Source: Saururus chinensis (lineage: Eukaryota > Streptophyta > Magnoliopsida > Piperales > Saururaceae). Taken from it: a DNA stretch of 64,000 nucleotides. The notes beneath the pieces are model-generated. The model ran no database searches. It was not told the origin of the DNA and saw nothing but the letters and a program-made list of their open reading frames with translations. Position numbers and translations under genes: made by a program. The stretch is taken from assembly GCA_035235625.1 (NCBI GenBank), contig CP141140.1, positions 45,937,351 to 46,001,350 of the forward strand, in the 5' to 3' direction. Shown here piece by piece: positions 11,267 to 21,924 of the stretch (position 1 is the stretch's first letter; every line of letters starts with the position of its first letter).

Positions 11267-12210
11267 AAAACATGGTGCATATCAACTCAAAAACATATAA
11301 ATCAGAATGTAATGAGGTAAATGCATCTGAACTGATTGATTGTGAAAGAAAACACCACAAGCGCTCGGCGAAAGTGATTAATGTTTTGCAAACAATGTCT
11401 TATCCATAATCCGTACAACTTGCCAAACAGATCAATCACGTAAACGCACCCACTTTGATTGATTGTCAAAGAAAGCATCGCACGGACTCGGCGAAGTTTT
11501 GCAAGACAATGTCTTATCCATAATCCGTACAACTATCCACAAGCGAAATGTCAAGGTATCTACCGACACGGCTAAAATTCAAACATGTGCCATTTAGGTA
11601 TTGAACGCCATGGCAATTGCCTGGCCACGACATGTTGGCCTAAGTCGTTTTCTGAAAAATTTGTCTTTGCTTGCTAGAGGGCCTACAAAAGATTAATTGT
11701 CACTACATATCATTCAATACTCCAGTCTCTGCATTTTACTTGCCTTGGGCACATCTCAAAGAAGACGTTAGAATCCGCGTATGGTCAATGTTTTTTGTCT
11801 CCTTTTAATACAAAAGACAAACTAAAGCCCGAAAGATTGTCGGGATAGGGCCATACGACTGATCAATTTTCGATTTTACTTTGTTTTACTGGAATACTGG
11901 TCAATTTTGGTTGTCGACATTGACATACATTATTGATATTACTGATTGGCGGATTTCCTGCATTGGTTGCCTCCATCGACAAGGGTTCACTAACGTCTCA
12001 ATCATTACATCATGGACAGACTTTCGAACTTATTGACAGTATCTAATCTTTCACTCCTGTCATTGTTTGGCTAAACCGGCCATATTTTATTTGCGAGTAA
12101 AGAAACCATATGCATGATATATCAATAAAAAGTTAGAATACACGTATTAAGTAGGGTAAATCTACTTTTATTTGAGCCCTGTTTAAACTTGGAGTGCGCT
12201 GAGTGCCTTG

Positions 12211-12258
12211 GACAGTGCAATTTTAATCAGCCTTGACAGTGCAATTTTAATCAGCCTT
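12211..12258. repeat. Exact 24-bp tandem duplication private to copy A
   Basis: Bases 12,211-12,234 (starting GACAGTGCAA) are repeated exactly at 12,235-12,258. B (near 30,523) and C (near 53,753) have one unit. Confidence 0.9.
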
Positions 12259-12504
12259 TTGCTCCCAACAAATCAGATGCATATTAACTATGTTCTTTTC
12301 ATTTTGTTCCATGGAACTACAAACATTACATTGGAGAAAAAGAATGCTAAGCCACCCAAAACCTACACTTGCACGGGGTACCTCAAAAGGATGTTTCCTA
12401 AAAAAAGCCTGTGGGTTCATCCAGTATGTAAATAAACTTAAGAGTACCATTACTTCTTGCAGAAAGAGTGCATAGTTTGGGCACTCGGGACACTTGTGAT
12501 TCAA
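12247..12504 (-). other. Short open frame conserved in all three copies, function unknown
   Basis: The minus strand is open for 85 codons here, 114 codons in B (30,494-30,838) and 79 in C (53,724-53,963). All share MNPQAFFRKRPFEVPRARV-like sequence (A: MNPQAFFRKHPFEVPRASV) and LQCNVCSSMEQNEKNIVNMH. I recognise no family. The plus strand is open over much of the same region too, so conservation may reflect only the shared origin of the copies. No start context, intron or promoter is evident. Confidence 0.2.
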
Positions 12505-13023
12505 GATTTGAAAAAAATTGTCCTACCTTGAATCCACAATTCGCTAAAAATAACTATTTGCAATGCATACAAAAGCGTCGTAAAAAAGTGAACTATTAGC
12601 GACACATTTTATTATGCATTGCTTATAGTCATATATTAGCGACGCATAGTTTAAAGCGTAGCTAATACTAATTATATTATCAACATTTTATACAAACATC
12701 GCTAAAAGATATATATTGTAACTAAAATAGAAAAAAAATCATAACTATGAGTGACGGTTATCACAAGCGTCCAATTAGTGATGCTATTCACATGCGTCGC
12801 TAATATCAGGACTATTAGCGACGTTTTAAAATAAGCATCGCAAGTAGCATTAGTAATAACGATGCTTATTTACAAGTGTCGGGAATAGCTTTATTAATTG
12901 ATTTTATTTAATAAATAAAAATAAATTTTTAAAAAATTAATAATAGATTAAACTTTCACTATTTATATATGATATATTTTATTTCTAATTTTTTTTTATT
13001 AATTTTAAAATATAATTTATAAT

Positions 13024-13602
13024 AAAAGAGAGTGAAGAGAGAGAAGAAAGGGATTGGAGAGAGACTCTCGAGAGAGGGGGAGGTGAGAGAGTGAGAGAAA
13101 GGGAAGAGTGAGATGGAGGAGAGAGAGGGTGAGGAGAGAGAGAGTAAGGAGAGAGGAGGGAGAGAGAGGGTGAGGAGAGAGATAATGAGGAGAGAGGAGG
13201 GAGAGAGAGGGTGAGGAGAGAGACAGTGAGGAGAAGGAGAGAGAGTGAGAGAGGGGGAGAGAGAGGGATGAGAGAGAGATAGGGGAGAGAGAGAAAAAGA
13301 GAGGAGAGAGGGAGGGAGAGAAAAGAGAGAGGAGAGAGACGGAGAAAAAGAAAAGAGAGAGAGGAGAGAGGGAGGAGAGATATAGAAGAGGAGAGAGAGG
13401 GGAGAGAGAGAGGGTGAGGAGAGAGACAAAGAGGGAGAGAGAGTGAGGAAAGGGAGAGAGAGTGAGGAGAGAGAAAGGGGAGAGAGTGAGGAGAGAGAGA
13501 GTGAGAGAGAGGGAGGAGAGAGAGAGGAAAGAGTCGAGACAGAGGGGAGAGAGAGAGGAGAGGAGAGAGAGATAGAGGAGAAGAGAGATAGGAGAGGGGG
13601 AT
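13024..13602. repeat. Polypurine GA-rich low-complexity tract
   Basis: Almost pure GAGA/GGAGA on the plus strand for nearly 600 bases. The opposite strand gives a Ser/Leu/Pro-only open frame (12,959-13,429) that is an artefact of the composition. The equivalent tract in B is interrupted by the nested CACTA insertion. Confidence 0.9.
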
Positions 13603-13740
13603 ATTAATTTTATTTTAAAAAAAAATAATTAGCGACTTATATATGTTTACGTCGTTAATACTACAGCGTATTAGCGATGTATGCATATATATGTTGCTAA
13701 TGGCTTTTTAAAATTTTTAAGAAATTAAAATTAAAATAGT

Positions 13741-13860
13741 TAGAGAGAGTAAGGACAGAGAGGATAAGGAGAGAGAGGATAGGGAAGAGAGAGAGCGAGA
13801 AGAGGGAACAGAGAGCGTGAGAAAGGGAACAGAGAGAGGGAAAAGAGAGAGAGGGAGAGT
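13741..13860. repeat. Second, shorter GA-rich tract
   Basis: A purine-rich run of about 120 bases separated from the first by AT-rich sequence containing two TTAGCGA-type motifs. B has the same arrangement at 36,166-36,275. Confidence 0.85.
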
Positions 13861-14262
13861 AATTTTATTTTAAATTATTTTTAATAATTTTTATATTTTT
13901 AAAATAAAAAATAAAATTTTTAAAAAATACTAATAGCAACGTGTATTTTTAATGAGTTTCTTGTTCTGCCATTCTTTCCTTGTACCAGAGATAGTATAAC
14001 CCACCATGGGTTTAGCAAGCATTCAGTTGTACACCTATGAAGTTTTCATTTAAATCTGGATTAATTTTTTTGTAAAATGGACAAAGAGAACTAAAATGTT
14101 TATTGTGATCTGCGAATAACTTAAAAATTTTCCTCAGGAGATTTTGTATGGGTAAAATATTATGATTTGTCTTATTTGATTACATTGGATATCAGATTTG
14201 GATTAGGTTTCTTCCCGTGCAACCTAAAATTTTGTTGTTTCTCTCATCGGGCCCTTCGCGCA

Positions 14263-14473
14263 GGAAGTATTTTCTATGCTCTCACTTATCACAATGCCAG
14301 CATAAGAAATGTATGGGAGCTGTTCATCCAGCACATACGCTAGTATACACTAGTGTTAGTGAAATTAATGCTAATATGCACTAATGTGTATGTTTTTTAT
14401 TTGAAATGTCAATAACTCCCGAGTATTTTTTACACTATGCTCATTGTTAGAGGGGAGCATAAATTTTTTTTCC
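14263..14473. mobile_element. MITE (same family as 21,693-21,914), copy A
   Basis: Starts GGAAGTATTTTCTATGCTC and ends with the rough inverse (GGAGCATAAATTTTTTTTCC). The interior has a decayed inverted repeat around CACATACGCTAGTATACAC and CTAATATGCACTAATGTGTA. B has the same insertion at 36,788-36,996, so it predates the A/B duplication. No clear target duplication remains. Confidence 0.65.
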
Positions 14474-14704
14474 ATCTTGTTGTATGGTGCAGGCTTGACC
14501 ATGAAGAACTGTATGTGCTAAAGAATTTGAGGGAGCAAACAATTACATTGTTTGTTATTGAAGTTGAAAAAGTTAATAAACATTGTTTGCTGTTGAAGTT
14601 GAAAGTTAATTGCTTGTTGTAGTTCAATTCGCAATCGAATTAATTCCACAACCAATTATAATAGTTTTTTTATAGCATCATAAGACCATAGAAGGCTATA
14701 AGGT

Positions 14705-15145
14705 TATATCATTATTGTTGCAATATTGTAGCAATATCACTAATAAGGTATAACATTATTGCTACAACAATATAACATTATCGCTGTAACAATGCATCGA
14801 TATTACTGCAACATTGTATTAATATCGCTACAATAATGTACCATTATCACTACAACATTTCATTGTTATTGCTACAACAGTGCTGGAATATCGTTACAAC
14901 AATGTAGCATTATCACTACAACAACATAGTAATATCGCTATAATGACATAACAATATTGCTACAATGATGATGTAGCAATATTGTTACAACAATGTAACA
15001 TTATCACTACAACAATATAGCATTATCGCTACAATAACATAATAATATCGCTACAACGATGTAGCAATATCGTTACAACAATGTAACATTATCGCTACAA
15101 CGATGTAGCATTATCGCTATTACGATGTGTCATTGCTACGTGGGG
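14705..15145. repeat. Degenerate minisatellite with palindromic GCTACAAC-ATGTAGC units
   Basis: About twenty units of 21-23 bases of the form (A/G)TTATCGCTACAACRATGTAGC, each containing an inverted GCTACA...TGTAGC pair, alternating with GTTACAACAATGTAAC variants. B has a longer version at 37,200-37,735. No gene. Confidence 0.85.
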
Positions 15146-16681
15146 CCAATATAACTATGTATTGTTATTGCTATGTGTCCATGTCGTATAATTTTTTTAA
15201 ATATTTTCATAAATATAATAAATAATAAATTAATAACATGTCGATATGTATCTACCGTATCGATACAGTATAGGCCAATACAGCCAATACACATTGATTT
15301 TTACGTAGGGGGAATTACACCCCGTATCATATCATATCCGTCTCAATGATATAGGCAAGTACGACAGATAGGCACTCGTATCGGCCGGTACAGACTTCCA
15401 TGGGCATAAAAGACTGTTTAGGGAGGAGCATAAGGCTTCGAACTTCTACAATCAATCTAGCGAAATAGAAATCTTTGTTAGTGTGATCTTAAACTGTTCG
15501 ATATGGATCCAAGCCGAATACATCGGATCGGGCATATTATTGGTGTTGCATAGTAACCGCGTAAAATGCCTTAACCAAGGTTATATTTGTAATTTTTTCA
15601 TAAATTTAATGATATAAAAAAATACATAAATTCCTTGCCCAAACATGATTCTATTAAAATTCCATTTAAAGGGTATATTTGTCAATTTACCTAAACATTC
15701 TTAAGATTCTGACCTTAAACACGATTGTATCCAAACGTGATTCCATCTAAAAAATTCCTTACCCAAACCAAATTATGTTTATATATTGAATCGAATGAAT
15801 TAATTCCAAAAAATTCCGATTTGCTAGCAAATTAATTCCACACCCAAACAGCCCCTAACTTTTTGGCCGAGTTGGTTTTCTGCCTTTTGCGGCCGATGAT
15901 GCCTTTGTGTGTAGACTTAGCTCATACAATTTTTTCCTTAAAGTAATATCCACATAAAAAAATTTTAAGTTAGAAAATAAAATTAACTAAAACCAATCTA
16001 TTTGTTTTCAATATAAATGAATAATTTTGATATGAAAAGAGGCTCTACAGTTAAAATTTTCAAATTTTTTACGTGTAAGAAAATTACGGAAAAATGACTG
16101 CAACTAATATTTCCTCAAAACATCAAAATCAGCCAAAACTTCCATCCCTTATATGTGCTATTTTTTAAAATTATGTTAGAATATGCCATCAGTTCGCCCA
16201 CTGTGCCTGCTACAGAATTGCTGGAGGTTGCTTTTGCTTTTACTCGCTTCGTTTCCATTTAGTTTAGGCAATACATTTCTAAACATTCCTTAAATATTTG
16301 GTTCAAGCTTGTATCAAGTATGCAAAGAAGATTTTTTTTCTTATGTTAATTGGAAAGAAGAATAAAGTTTTTATTGCACAAGTTTTGTGATTAATACTTC
16401 ATCTAACTCAAAATAAGTATTATACTTAATTTTTTTAGAAAGATTAAACAAAATTTTCTAAAAAATTAAATAGAACACACAGACAAATTTACATATTACC
16501 AAGACAAAAGTGACATATTTCCATATGCCTGGATTCTTTGGCCTACATAATACCTGCTTTAAAGGAGATCAGGTAAAAGCAGGCTTAGGGAGGACATTTG
16601 TGGTATTAGATATAGATATGAGGGTATTTTTGTCTAAATATTAGGTAAAAGTAGGCCATATATAATAAAGGCCAAAACTAG
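15146..16681. other. Noncoding sequence with GTATCGATAC-type repeats; no gene
   Basis: From 15,240 to 15,410 there are GTATCGATAC, GCCAATACAGCC and ATATCATATC motifs. Near 15,780-15,860 GAATTAATTCC and CCAAACAGCCCCTAAC resemble the end of a hAT-like or PIF/Harbinger-like element, but no matching left end was found. All this is repeated in B (37,840-38,690). After about 16,096 the sequence is no longer shared with B. Confidence 0.5.
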
Positions 16682-16985
16682 GTGATGTGAAATTCTACAA
16701 TCTTCGTCCAAGTAATATGTAATTTGCCAATTAAAATAAGTGTTCTATTTGTTTTTTCAATAAATTAATTTAAATTTATTTGTGATATGAAGTTACACAA
16801 TCTTAGTCCAAAAAATATGTAAAATGTGTGGTTAAAATAAGTGTTGTATTTATTTTTTAAAATAAATAATTTATTTGTGATATGTAAATTATACAATCAT
16901 CATCCAAGTAATATGTACATTGCCAATTAAAATAAGTGCTCTATTTATTTTTTAAGTGTTCCATTTATTTTTTAAAATAAAATAA
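16682..16985. repeat. Three imperfect tandem repeats of about 95-105 bp
   Basis: Units start at 16,682, 16,782 and 16,877, each with GTGATRTG, ACAATC, then CCAAGTAATATGTA (or a variant), AAAATAAGTG and an AT-rich tail. They lie about 400 bp upstream of the glycine-rich protein gene. The AAATAAGTGTTCTATTT core also appears inverted near 16,400-16,480. Confidence 0.75.
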
Positions 16986-17290
16986 TTTTAATTTTTTAAA
17001 TTTTTTTAAATAAAACATTTATTTTGAAATAGATCAACCTATGGAGTTGCCCTATTATGTACTATGTCTATAGCTCTGTGTGAGCTGCTTACATAATTGG
17101 TCGAGCTGATATTTTCTATCCTTAAATATTTTCTTTTGCAATATTGGGCCTTGGAAATTTTCATTATTCAATTTATTTTCCTGCAACAGTAACGAGCTCA
17201 CTGCATACGCAAGCATCCTTGTCTTTTGCATTCATTGTCATTGTATTAGTACTTATAACTTTATCTCATTATCTCCTCTACAGTGGTCTC

Positions 17291-17306
17291 CATGCATCTA
17301 TAAATA
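17291..17306 (+). promoter_or_regulatory. RY element and TATA box of the glycine-rich protein gene
   Basis: CATGCAT (17,291-17,297), the RY motif bound by B3-domain factors, sits directly before a good TATA box TATAAATA (17,299-17,306). The start codon is 65-72 bp downstream, which places transcription start near 17,330 with a short leader. No other convincing core promoter lies closer to the gene. Confidence 0.6.
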
Positions 17307-17370
17307 GGTGCACAGGGTGTAGCATTTCTTTCATCCTTCCTTTACGTACTCCTAGTCATTGCTGAGTGGA

Positions 17371-17985
17371 ATGATGGCTTCAAAGACTGTTCTTGCTTTC
17401 GGTCTCCTCCTGGCAGTTTTTCTTGCCATTTCATCTGAAGTGGCTGCTAGAGACCTTTCTGAGACATCCGCAAAAGGTGAAAGAACTTATATAATGGTGT
17501 TTTTATACCTATTAACTGCTACTTTTAGCTACTAATCACCTTTGGGCCTGATGTCTAATATCTATACCAACAACAAACAGATTTATAGTCAAGATAGACA
17601 GGATGTCCTGCGTTACCCCTTGCCCTTGATAGACGAGCCTTGTACATACCTGATGGAATTGGAAACAGATATGGTGCTCTAAGAGCCCTGTCTTTTTAGT
17701 CGAGTAACTCCGATTAACTAGAACAGATAAGTTACTTATTGTGCAGCATTTTCTGGTGCAGGTGAAACATCAGTTGAGGATAGCTACCGTGGGGGATATG
17801 GCAGTGGGTATGGTGGTGGTGGCGGATATGGCGGTGGACATGGTGGACACGGTGGAGGTGGATATGGTGGTGGACATGGAGGACACGGTTGCCGGTGCTG
17901 TGGCTACTACCATGGTCACTGCAGGTGCTGCTCTGCTGCAGAGGAGGCAGCTCTAGTGGCTGCTGAGAACAAGCCTCAAAACTAG
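17371..17985 (+). CDS. Secreted glycine-rich protein with Cys-rich tail (two exons)
   Basis: Exon 1 is 17,371-17,476, exon 2 is 17,747-17,985; joined they give 114 residues and a stop. Residues 1-27 are a signal peptide (MASKTVLAFGLLLAVFLAIS, then SEVAARD), so the product is expected to be secreted to the cell wall. After a short Ser/Glu-rich segment come repeats of GGYG, GGGHGGHG and Tyr-rich units (about residues 55-82), then the Cys cluster GCRCCGYYHGHCRCC, and an acidic-alanine tail ending NKPQN. This resembles class II plant glycine-rich proteins (AtGRP3 type), some of which bind wall-associated kinases; that role is from the family, not shown here. Two ATGs are adjacent (17,371 and 17,374); I used the first. 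AATAAT at 18,051 is a possible poly(A) signal. An alternative acceptor is described separately. It is single-copy in this window and the only intact gene. Confidence 0.9.
17477..17746 (+). other. Intron of the glycine-rich protein gene
   Basis: 270 bp, starts GTGAAAG after the exon end AAAAG and ends TATTGTGCAG. The phase is 1. A second AG, GGTGCAG at 17,755-17,761, is 15 bp downstream and in the same phase, so using it would remove five residues (AFSGA). The first acceptor follows a better pyrimidine/T-rich context. Confidence 0.75.
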
Positions 17986-18457
17986 AGACCACAGCTTCCT
18001 TATGCGCCACATATGTAATAACATAGTGCGGCTTATGTTACCCGTGTATGAATAATGCGTGAATGCTACTAGCTTGTTGCTTCACCAATGTCCCTTAAAA
18101 TAATGTAATCAGCCACTTTGTATGGAACGTATTGCATGGCTACTAAGACAGTAGTCGGCTTTACTTCTGTTTGCTATGAAATGGTATAAAATCTTCACGT
18201 CACTTGTGCATCGATCGTGCCACTGAACTTACTAGCTTTTATTTTTCAATTCTGGCCGGTCATTCTTTTGTTGTACTGTAAAGATCTTCCATGAAATATT
18301 TCTCCATAGAAATCTTTTCCTAATTCAAATTTTAGCTGTAATTGCCCATCCAACGAATAGAATCATTCAGGGAGAAGTACCAATAAAATTTTTTTTGGCA
18401 TAATTCACATCTCCCCTTTTTTTTCCCTCTATCAGTCATATATGTTCTTTTAAGTTA

Positions 18458-18536
18458 TACTCCATTCGTCGTATATTAATAGCTCACTTATTTTAAAAAA
18501 TTAAATGGAGCTATTAATATAGGACAGTATAAGGTA
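18458..18536. mobile_element. Degenerate Stowaway-like MITE
   Basis: A 79-bp fold-back: TACTCCATTCGTC then GTATATTAATAGCTC on the left, inverted as GAGCTATTAATATAGGAC and GTATAAGGTA on the right. The ends recall the CTCCCTCCGT termini of Stowaway (Tc1/mariner) MITEs, which duplicate TA. It lies downstream of the glycine-rich protein gene. Confidence 0.55.
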
Positions 18537-20143
18537 ATATCAATAAATTAGATGGAAGTTCCTAAGGTTGTGATTCTACGCACTAGTTTCAGGAAGTGAA
18601 TTATGGTCCAACATGTGCATTAATTCACCATTAAACCTTATACCCTTAACTAAATGCGAAGCTATTTCTGTTTCTTATGTCTTTGTTAATTATCTCTATA
18701 TTCCTACTGAAAGTTTTAGCTAGCGAATATATTTTCATTTTGGGAGCTAGGCAGGGGATATTCCTAGCCATCAATTTTATCATAATTTTGGTTTATCCCG
18801 CCTGTATCCATGCTTAATTTTAGATTTATTTTTAATAAAAAAAATTTATATCTATCTAACATATATATATTTAATATATTGGATTGCATATTCGTAGTTT
18901 GACTCAATAAAAGCTTTTTATGGGCTATGTAGAAAGTTTTTTTTATCACTCATTAAAAACAAAGAAAGTTATTCTTATCATTATTATTTTGCACTCTCAA
19001 GAATCACAAGGTTCGAACTCTCCCTAATGTAAATTATTTTCAAAAAAACTGTGTAAGGATCTAGCCTTATTTTAGTCAACTTATTGTTCTTTATTTCACA
19101 TTTATGCAAACATCACTTAATTATGCTTATGCGCCATTGGCCTGACCATGCACACTTAAATGAAAATAATGGCGCCGCCATTGCTAATATACGTCAAAAC
19201 AACCCCCATATTTTTAGGAATTTTGGTTCTATTATTTCAAATTAACCAAAAAAACCTTAATGTTCACCCTTTCATCTAGGTTATTTTTCTCAATAAGATA
19301 AGGATTTACCCCTCCTTTCAAGTTGAGTTTAATACTAAAAAAATCACCTTTCTTTCCCCACCAATACCCTAGTGATGTAATGCGGGTGGACCTATACTGC
19401 ATGCAGACAAGGGACTCGGTGCTTGGCATTTGCCACACCCATAGGTGATCGATGGGCCCTGTAGAAGCAATCATCATTTGCATCTAGTAACATTCTGGTA
19501 GGATTAGCAATCCATCAACCCTTGTAAGTGGTCAATTGGATTGTTGCATGTTGTCACACTCAATGCCCTAAATATTTCAGAAAATACAACAAAATAATTT
19601 TCTTAAAATTATTACAGATAAAACTTTAACTTATGAGGAACTATAGTAGTGAGTTGAAGGCACAAGATCACTTCGTAGTGAGAAATCTTTGCACCCATCT
19701 TCTACCAAATCCTGGCATACATGTGCGTACAAAATACATGCAGTGGAAAATCACCTATGAGCTAATACTCTACACTAGATCATGATATACCTGCATTGTG
19801 TATGCATCCTAGATCGGTAAAGTCTTGGTTTTTAGTGCATTGAATTGGTTCTTTTAGAACTACCGTAGTTTTTTACTAGTGTTAGGGATTTTCACATAAA
19901 TTATTGTGTTCATGTGTGGCTTGAATGATGGTTGATTGAAAGATTCATCATGAAAGTGCGCTTTGAGAGAATGTTTACTTGTTTCCGCTTAATAAAAAAT
20001 TATGCACAAAGAGGCTAGACCTCTTAGTTCATATTGTTGAAGTACTAGTTTTAAGAGCAATCTAGTGATCCGCTAGGTCAATTAGATAGAGAAACTCGCA
20101 CTAGTAAAACATAAGTTTTCTTTTTTGACTCACTTGGTAGACT
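18537..20143. other. AT-rich intergenic sequence, nothing recognised
   Basis: No coding region, RNA gene or clear repeat boundary. The open frame at 19,232-19,483 has no homology I recognise. Confidence 0.5.
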
Positions 20144-20588
20144 TAGGGGTGGCCAAAGTGCATGTCACCCGTTGGCAGCCCTCAAGCTAGTACCCTCGGG
20201 CCGGACTTCAAACCGACCTGCTGAATGAGCCCGCCTGGCCTAGCCAATCCAGCAACGGTTACGTACCGGGCCATCCTTTAGGGTTGTGGCTCGTGGGGAG
20301 CGAAGGCTAGCACATAGGCTTGGCTAGAGGGCAGCGCCTCTCTAGGGCCACGACCACCCTACCCTATAGCCAGGAGAGCGCCTGACCACTATGATGGCCA
20401 CCATGGCCAGTGCTTTTTTTTAAAAAAAAAGTCGGGGGCTGGGGCGGAGTTGGCAAGGCAACCCAACTTTCAACTGGTAGTCCCCGTTAAGGGGCCGCGG
20501 GCTGGGTTGCACCCCCCCCATTGGCTCGAGGCCAGCCAGGCTAGAAATGTGAGGGAGCTGTAACAGGCCCGGGCCGTTGCCACCCCTA
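20144..20588. mobile_element. GC-rich non-autonomous hAT-like element (445 bp)
   Basis: Ends are TAGGGGTGGC and its inverse GCCACCCCTA (after TT in GTTGCCACC). Flanks GGTAGACT (20,136-20,143) and GCTCGACT (20,589-20,596) agree in 6 of 8 bases, consistent with a decayed 8-bp hAT target duplication. The interior is strikingly GC-rich against the AT-rich surroundings and has no transposase frame. Confidence 0.7.
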
Positions 20589-20596
20589 GCTCGACT

Positions 20597-21257
20597 CTAT
20601 TTGCATAAATTGATTCAAACCATTAAAATTTTAGATTTAACCCCATGCCTTTTTAAATTTGATGGCCTTTTCTTTTATTTGCTTTTCATTTTTTTTGGGG
20701 TGTTGCTTTTTCTGAATCTCCTTAACTTGCATCATTCTTTCTTTTCCTTATGTGCCATTTTTCTTTTTAGCTATTTAGTGAATGGAAGCTTTCATACTAG
20801 ATAGGTTATCTCATGTAGGTAGTCTTCTCCATTATCTTTTTTAGCTAAAAAATTTTCAAGTTTTTTACAAGAAAATATAGAGTAAAGAAAATTCCTATAA
20901 ATTTGATTTCCTAGACTCTTCTAAAATCTTAACTTTTCAAATACTAATGATTTCTCAGTTGAATTTTATTCTTGAAACTGTCTTGAGTGTAATAGGATGT
21001 GTGTAATCTTTTCAAAAATAGATAATTACAACATCAAGATTAATAAAATCAACTTGCTTTACGCTCCCCTTGGTGCATTACTCTATGTTTTTTAGCTTTA
21101 TTATGACTTAACAAACATTGAAAGTTGAGTGGAATATCCAAAAACAACAAAAATAAAATATACTCAAATTAGAACTCTGACTATCTTCTTTGTGGTTTTT
21201 GGCTTCTCTATTTTCTTTTTTTTTCCCACCAAGCAACTAAAGGAGAATCAATTTACG
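20597..21257. other. AT-rich spacer left of copy B, nothing recognised
   Basis: T-rich sequence without gene signals. The open frames at 20,577-20,804 and 21,129-21,413 are Phe/Leu-rich by composition. Homology to copies A and C starts at about 21,258. Confidence 0.5.
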
Positions 21258-21495
21258 AGAGAACTAAATGCACAATTCATTCTTGATCAATCCCACTTTA
21301 ACCCTAATCAAGTGCAAACGAAATTTTGCATACTTATGCAATTCTTACTCTTTTTTTACTTATTTTTTTTCAATAATTTGATTTTAAAAAGCATACCATT
21401 CCTAATTATGTGACACATGCGCATGATTCATACTTATTATACTATTGAAATTCAATTGTTTCCATAGGTTTTACACCTTGAAACTTTCAAAACAC

Positions 21496-21573
21496 AATTG
21501 CTTTGATTTTTTAAGTCTTTCAATAAAAAATCTTAATTGCTTTGATTTTTTAAGTCTTTCAATAAAAAATCTT
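21496..21573. repeat. Exact 39-bp tandem duplication private to copy B
   Basis: Bases 21,496-21,534 (starting AATTGCTTTG) are repeated exactly at 21,535-21,573. A and C have one diverged unit. Confidence 0.9.
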
Positions 21574-21692
21574 ACTTGAATCACAACATAGAATGGACAT
21601 AATTTTGTTTAGGGAAATAAAGTCAATCTGATACATTGGCACATATGTCTTAACAAATAGAGGAATGAATGCTAATTACGTGTTTGGAATAT

Positions 21693-21914
21693 GGAAGCAT
21701 TTTCTATGCTCCACTTTGACAATGCGCCGAGCATATGGAACGTATGGGAGCTGTTGGATTTCAAGATGGGTGGCGCACACACTAGCGCACGTTAGTGTAA
21801 TTATTAATTATGCTAATGTGCGCTAGCATGTGCGCCACCCATCTTAAAATCCAATGGTTCCCAGGCGTTCTTTACGCTCAGTGCACATTGAAGAGGGTGC
21901 ATTAAAAACGCTTC
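21693..21914. mobile_element. MITE with Mutator-like target duplication and a strong hairpin (222 bp)
   Basis: It interrupts sequence that is continuous in A and C. Flanks are TTTGGAATAT (21,683-21,692) and TTTGGAACAT (21,915-21,924), a 9-10-bp duplication with one mismatch. Termini GGAAGCATTTTC and GAAAA-less inverse (AAAAACGCTTC) form an imperfect inverted repeat. In the centre, arms 21,756-21,795 and 21,813-21,852 pair in about 36 of 40 positions around a 17-base loop. Two older relatives are at 14,263 and 36,788. Confidence 0.8.
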
Positions 21915-21924
21915 TTTGGAACAT

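Larger units (their letters stand above)
11267..12540. other. Flank right of copia A, with an imperfect internal tandem repeat
   Basis: Two related segments (about 11,324-11,412 and 11,455-11,535) share GATTGATTGT, the CTCGGCGAA motif and GTCTTATCCATAATCCGTAC. The doublet is also present in B (29,455-29,670) and C (53,175-53,375), so it is older than the triplication. Further right, ACTGAAAGCCATGGCAATTG (B and C version) could be an RNase H-like fragment, but too little is left to say. No gene is supported. Confidence 0.55.
12541..13960. mobile_element. CACTA-type element remnant, copy A
   Basis: Many copies, in both orientations, of a TTAGCGACGC-like motif (12,555-12,880; 13,627-13,700; 13,930-13,955) surround long GA-rich tracts. 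B carries the same element with its left end preserved (31,443). In A that end was lost by a deletion of the equivalent of B 30,857-31,503, whose two sides share TCGCT (A 12,541-12,545). Subterminal repeat arrays of this kind are where CACTA (En/Spm) transposases bind. There is no transposase reading frame. Confidence 0.7.
1..16096. repeat. Segmental repeat, copy A (left end outside window)
   Basis: By-eye alignment shows that this stretch recurs in the same orientation as copy B (about 21,258-38,690, starting at the equivalent of A 2,840) and copy C (position 1 of A matches about 42,908). The shared order is AT-rich sequence, LINE RNase H remnant, copia element, unique flank, then in A and B a CACTA remnant, MITE and minisatellite. 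Copies differ by many substitutions and by private indels, so the duplication is not recent. The match to B fades near 16,096. The left boundary is not visible. Confidence 0.85.

Noticed and set aside
12959..13429. Ser/Leu/Pro-only open frame of 156 codons, and similar frames at 32,140-32,809, 33,671-34,039, 34,244-34,480 and 35,804-36,056
   Set aside because: They are translations of GA/CT low-complexity tracts, open on several frames because these tracts rarely form stop codons.
14705..15145. CRISPR-like regular repeats
   Set aside because: There are no unique spacers of constant length, units are degenerate throughout, and the setting is a plant nuclear genome; this is a minisatellite.
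15845..15860. hAT or Harbinger element end (CCAAACAGCCCCTAAC)
   Set aside because: Only one terminus-like sequence was found; no inverted partner or target duplication could be matched in A or B.
17732..18010. His/Ser-rich minus-strand frame of 92 codons
   Set aside because: Shadow of the glycine-rich exon 2 on the opposite strand.
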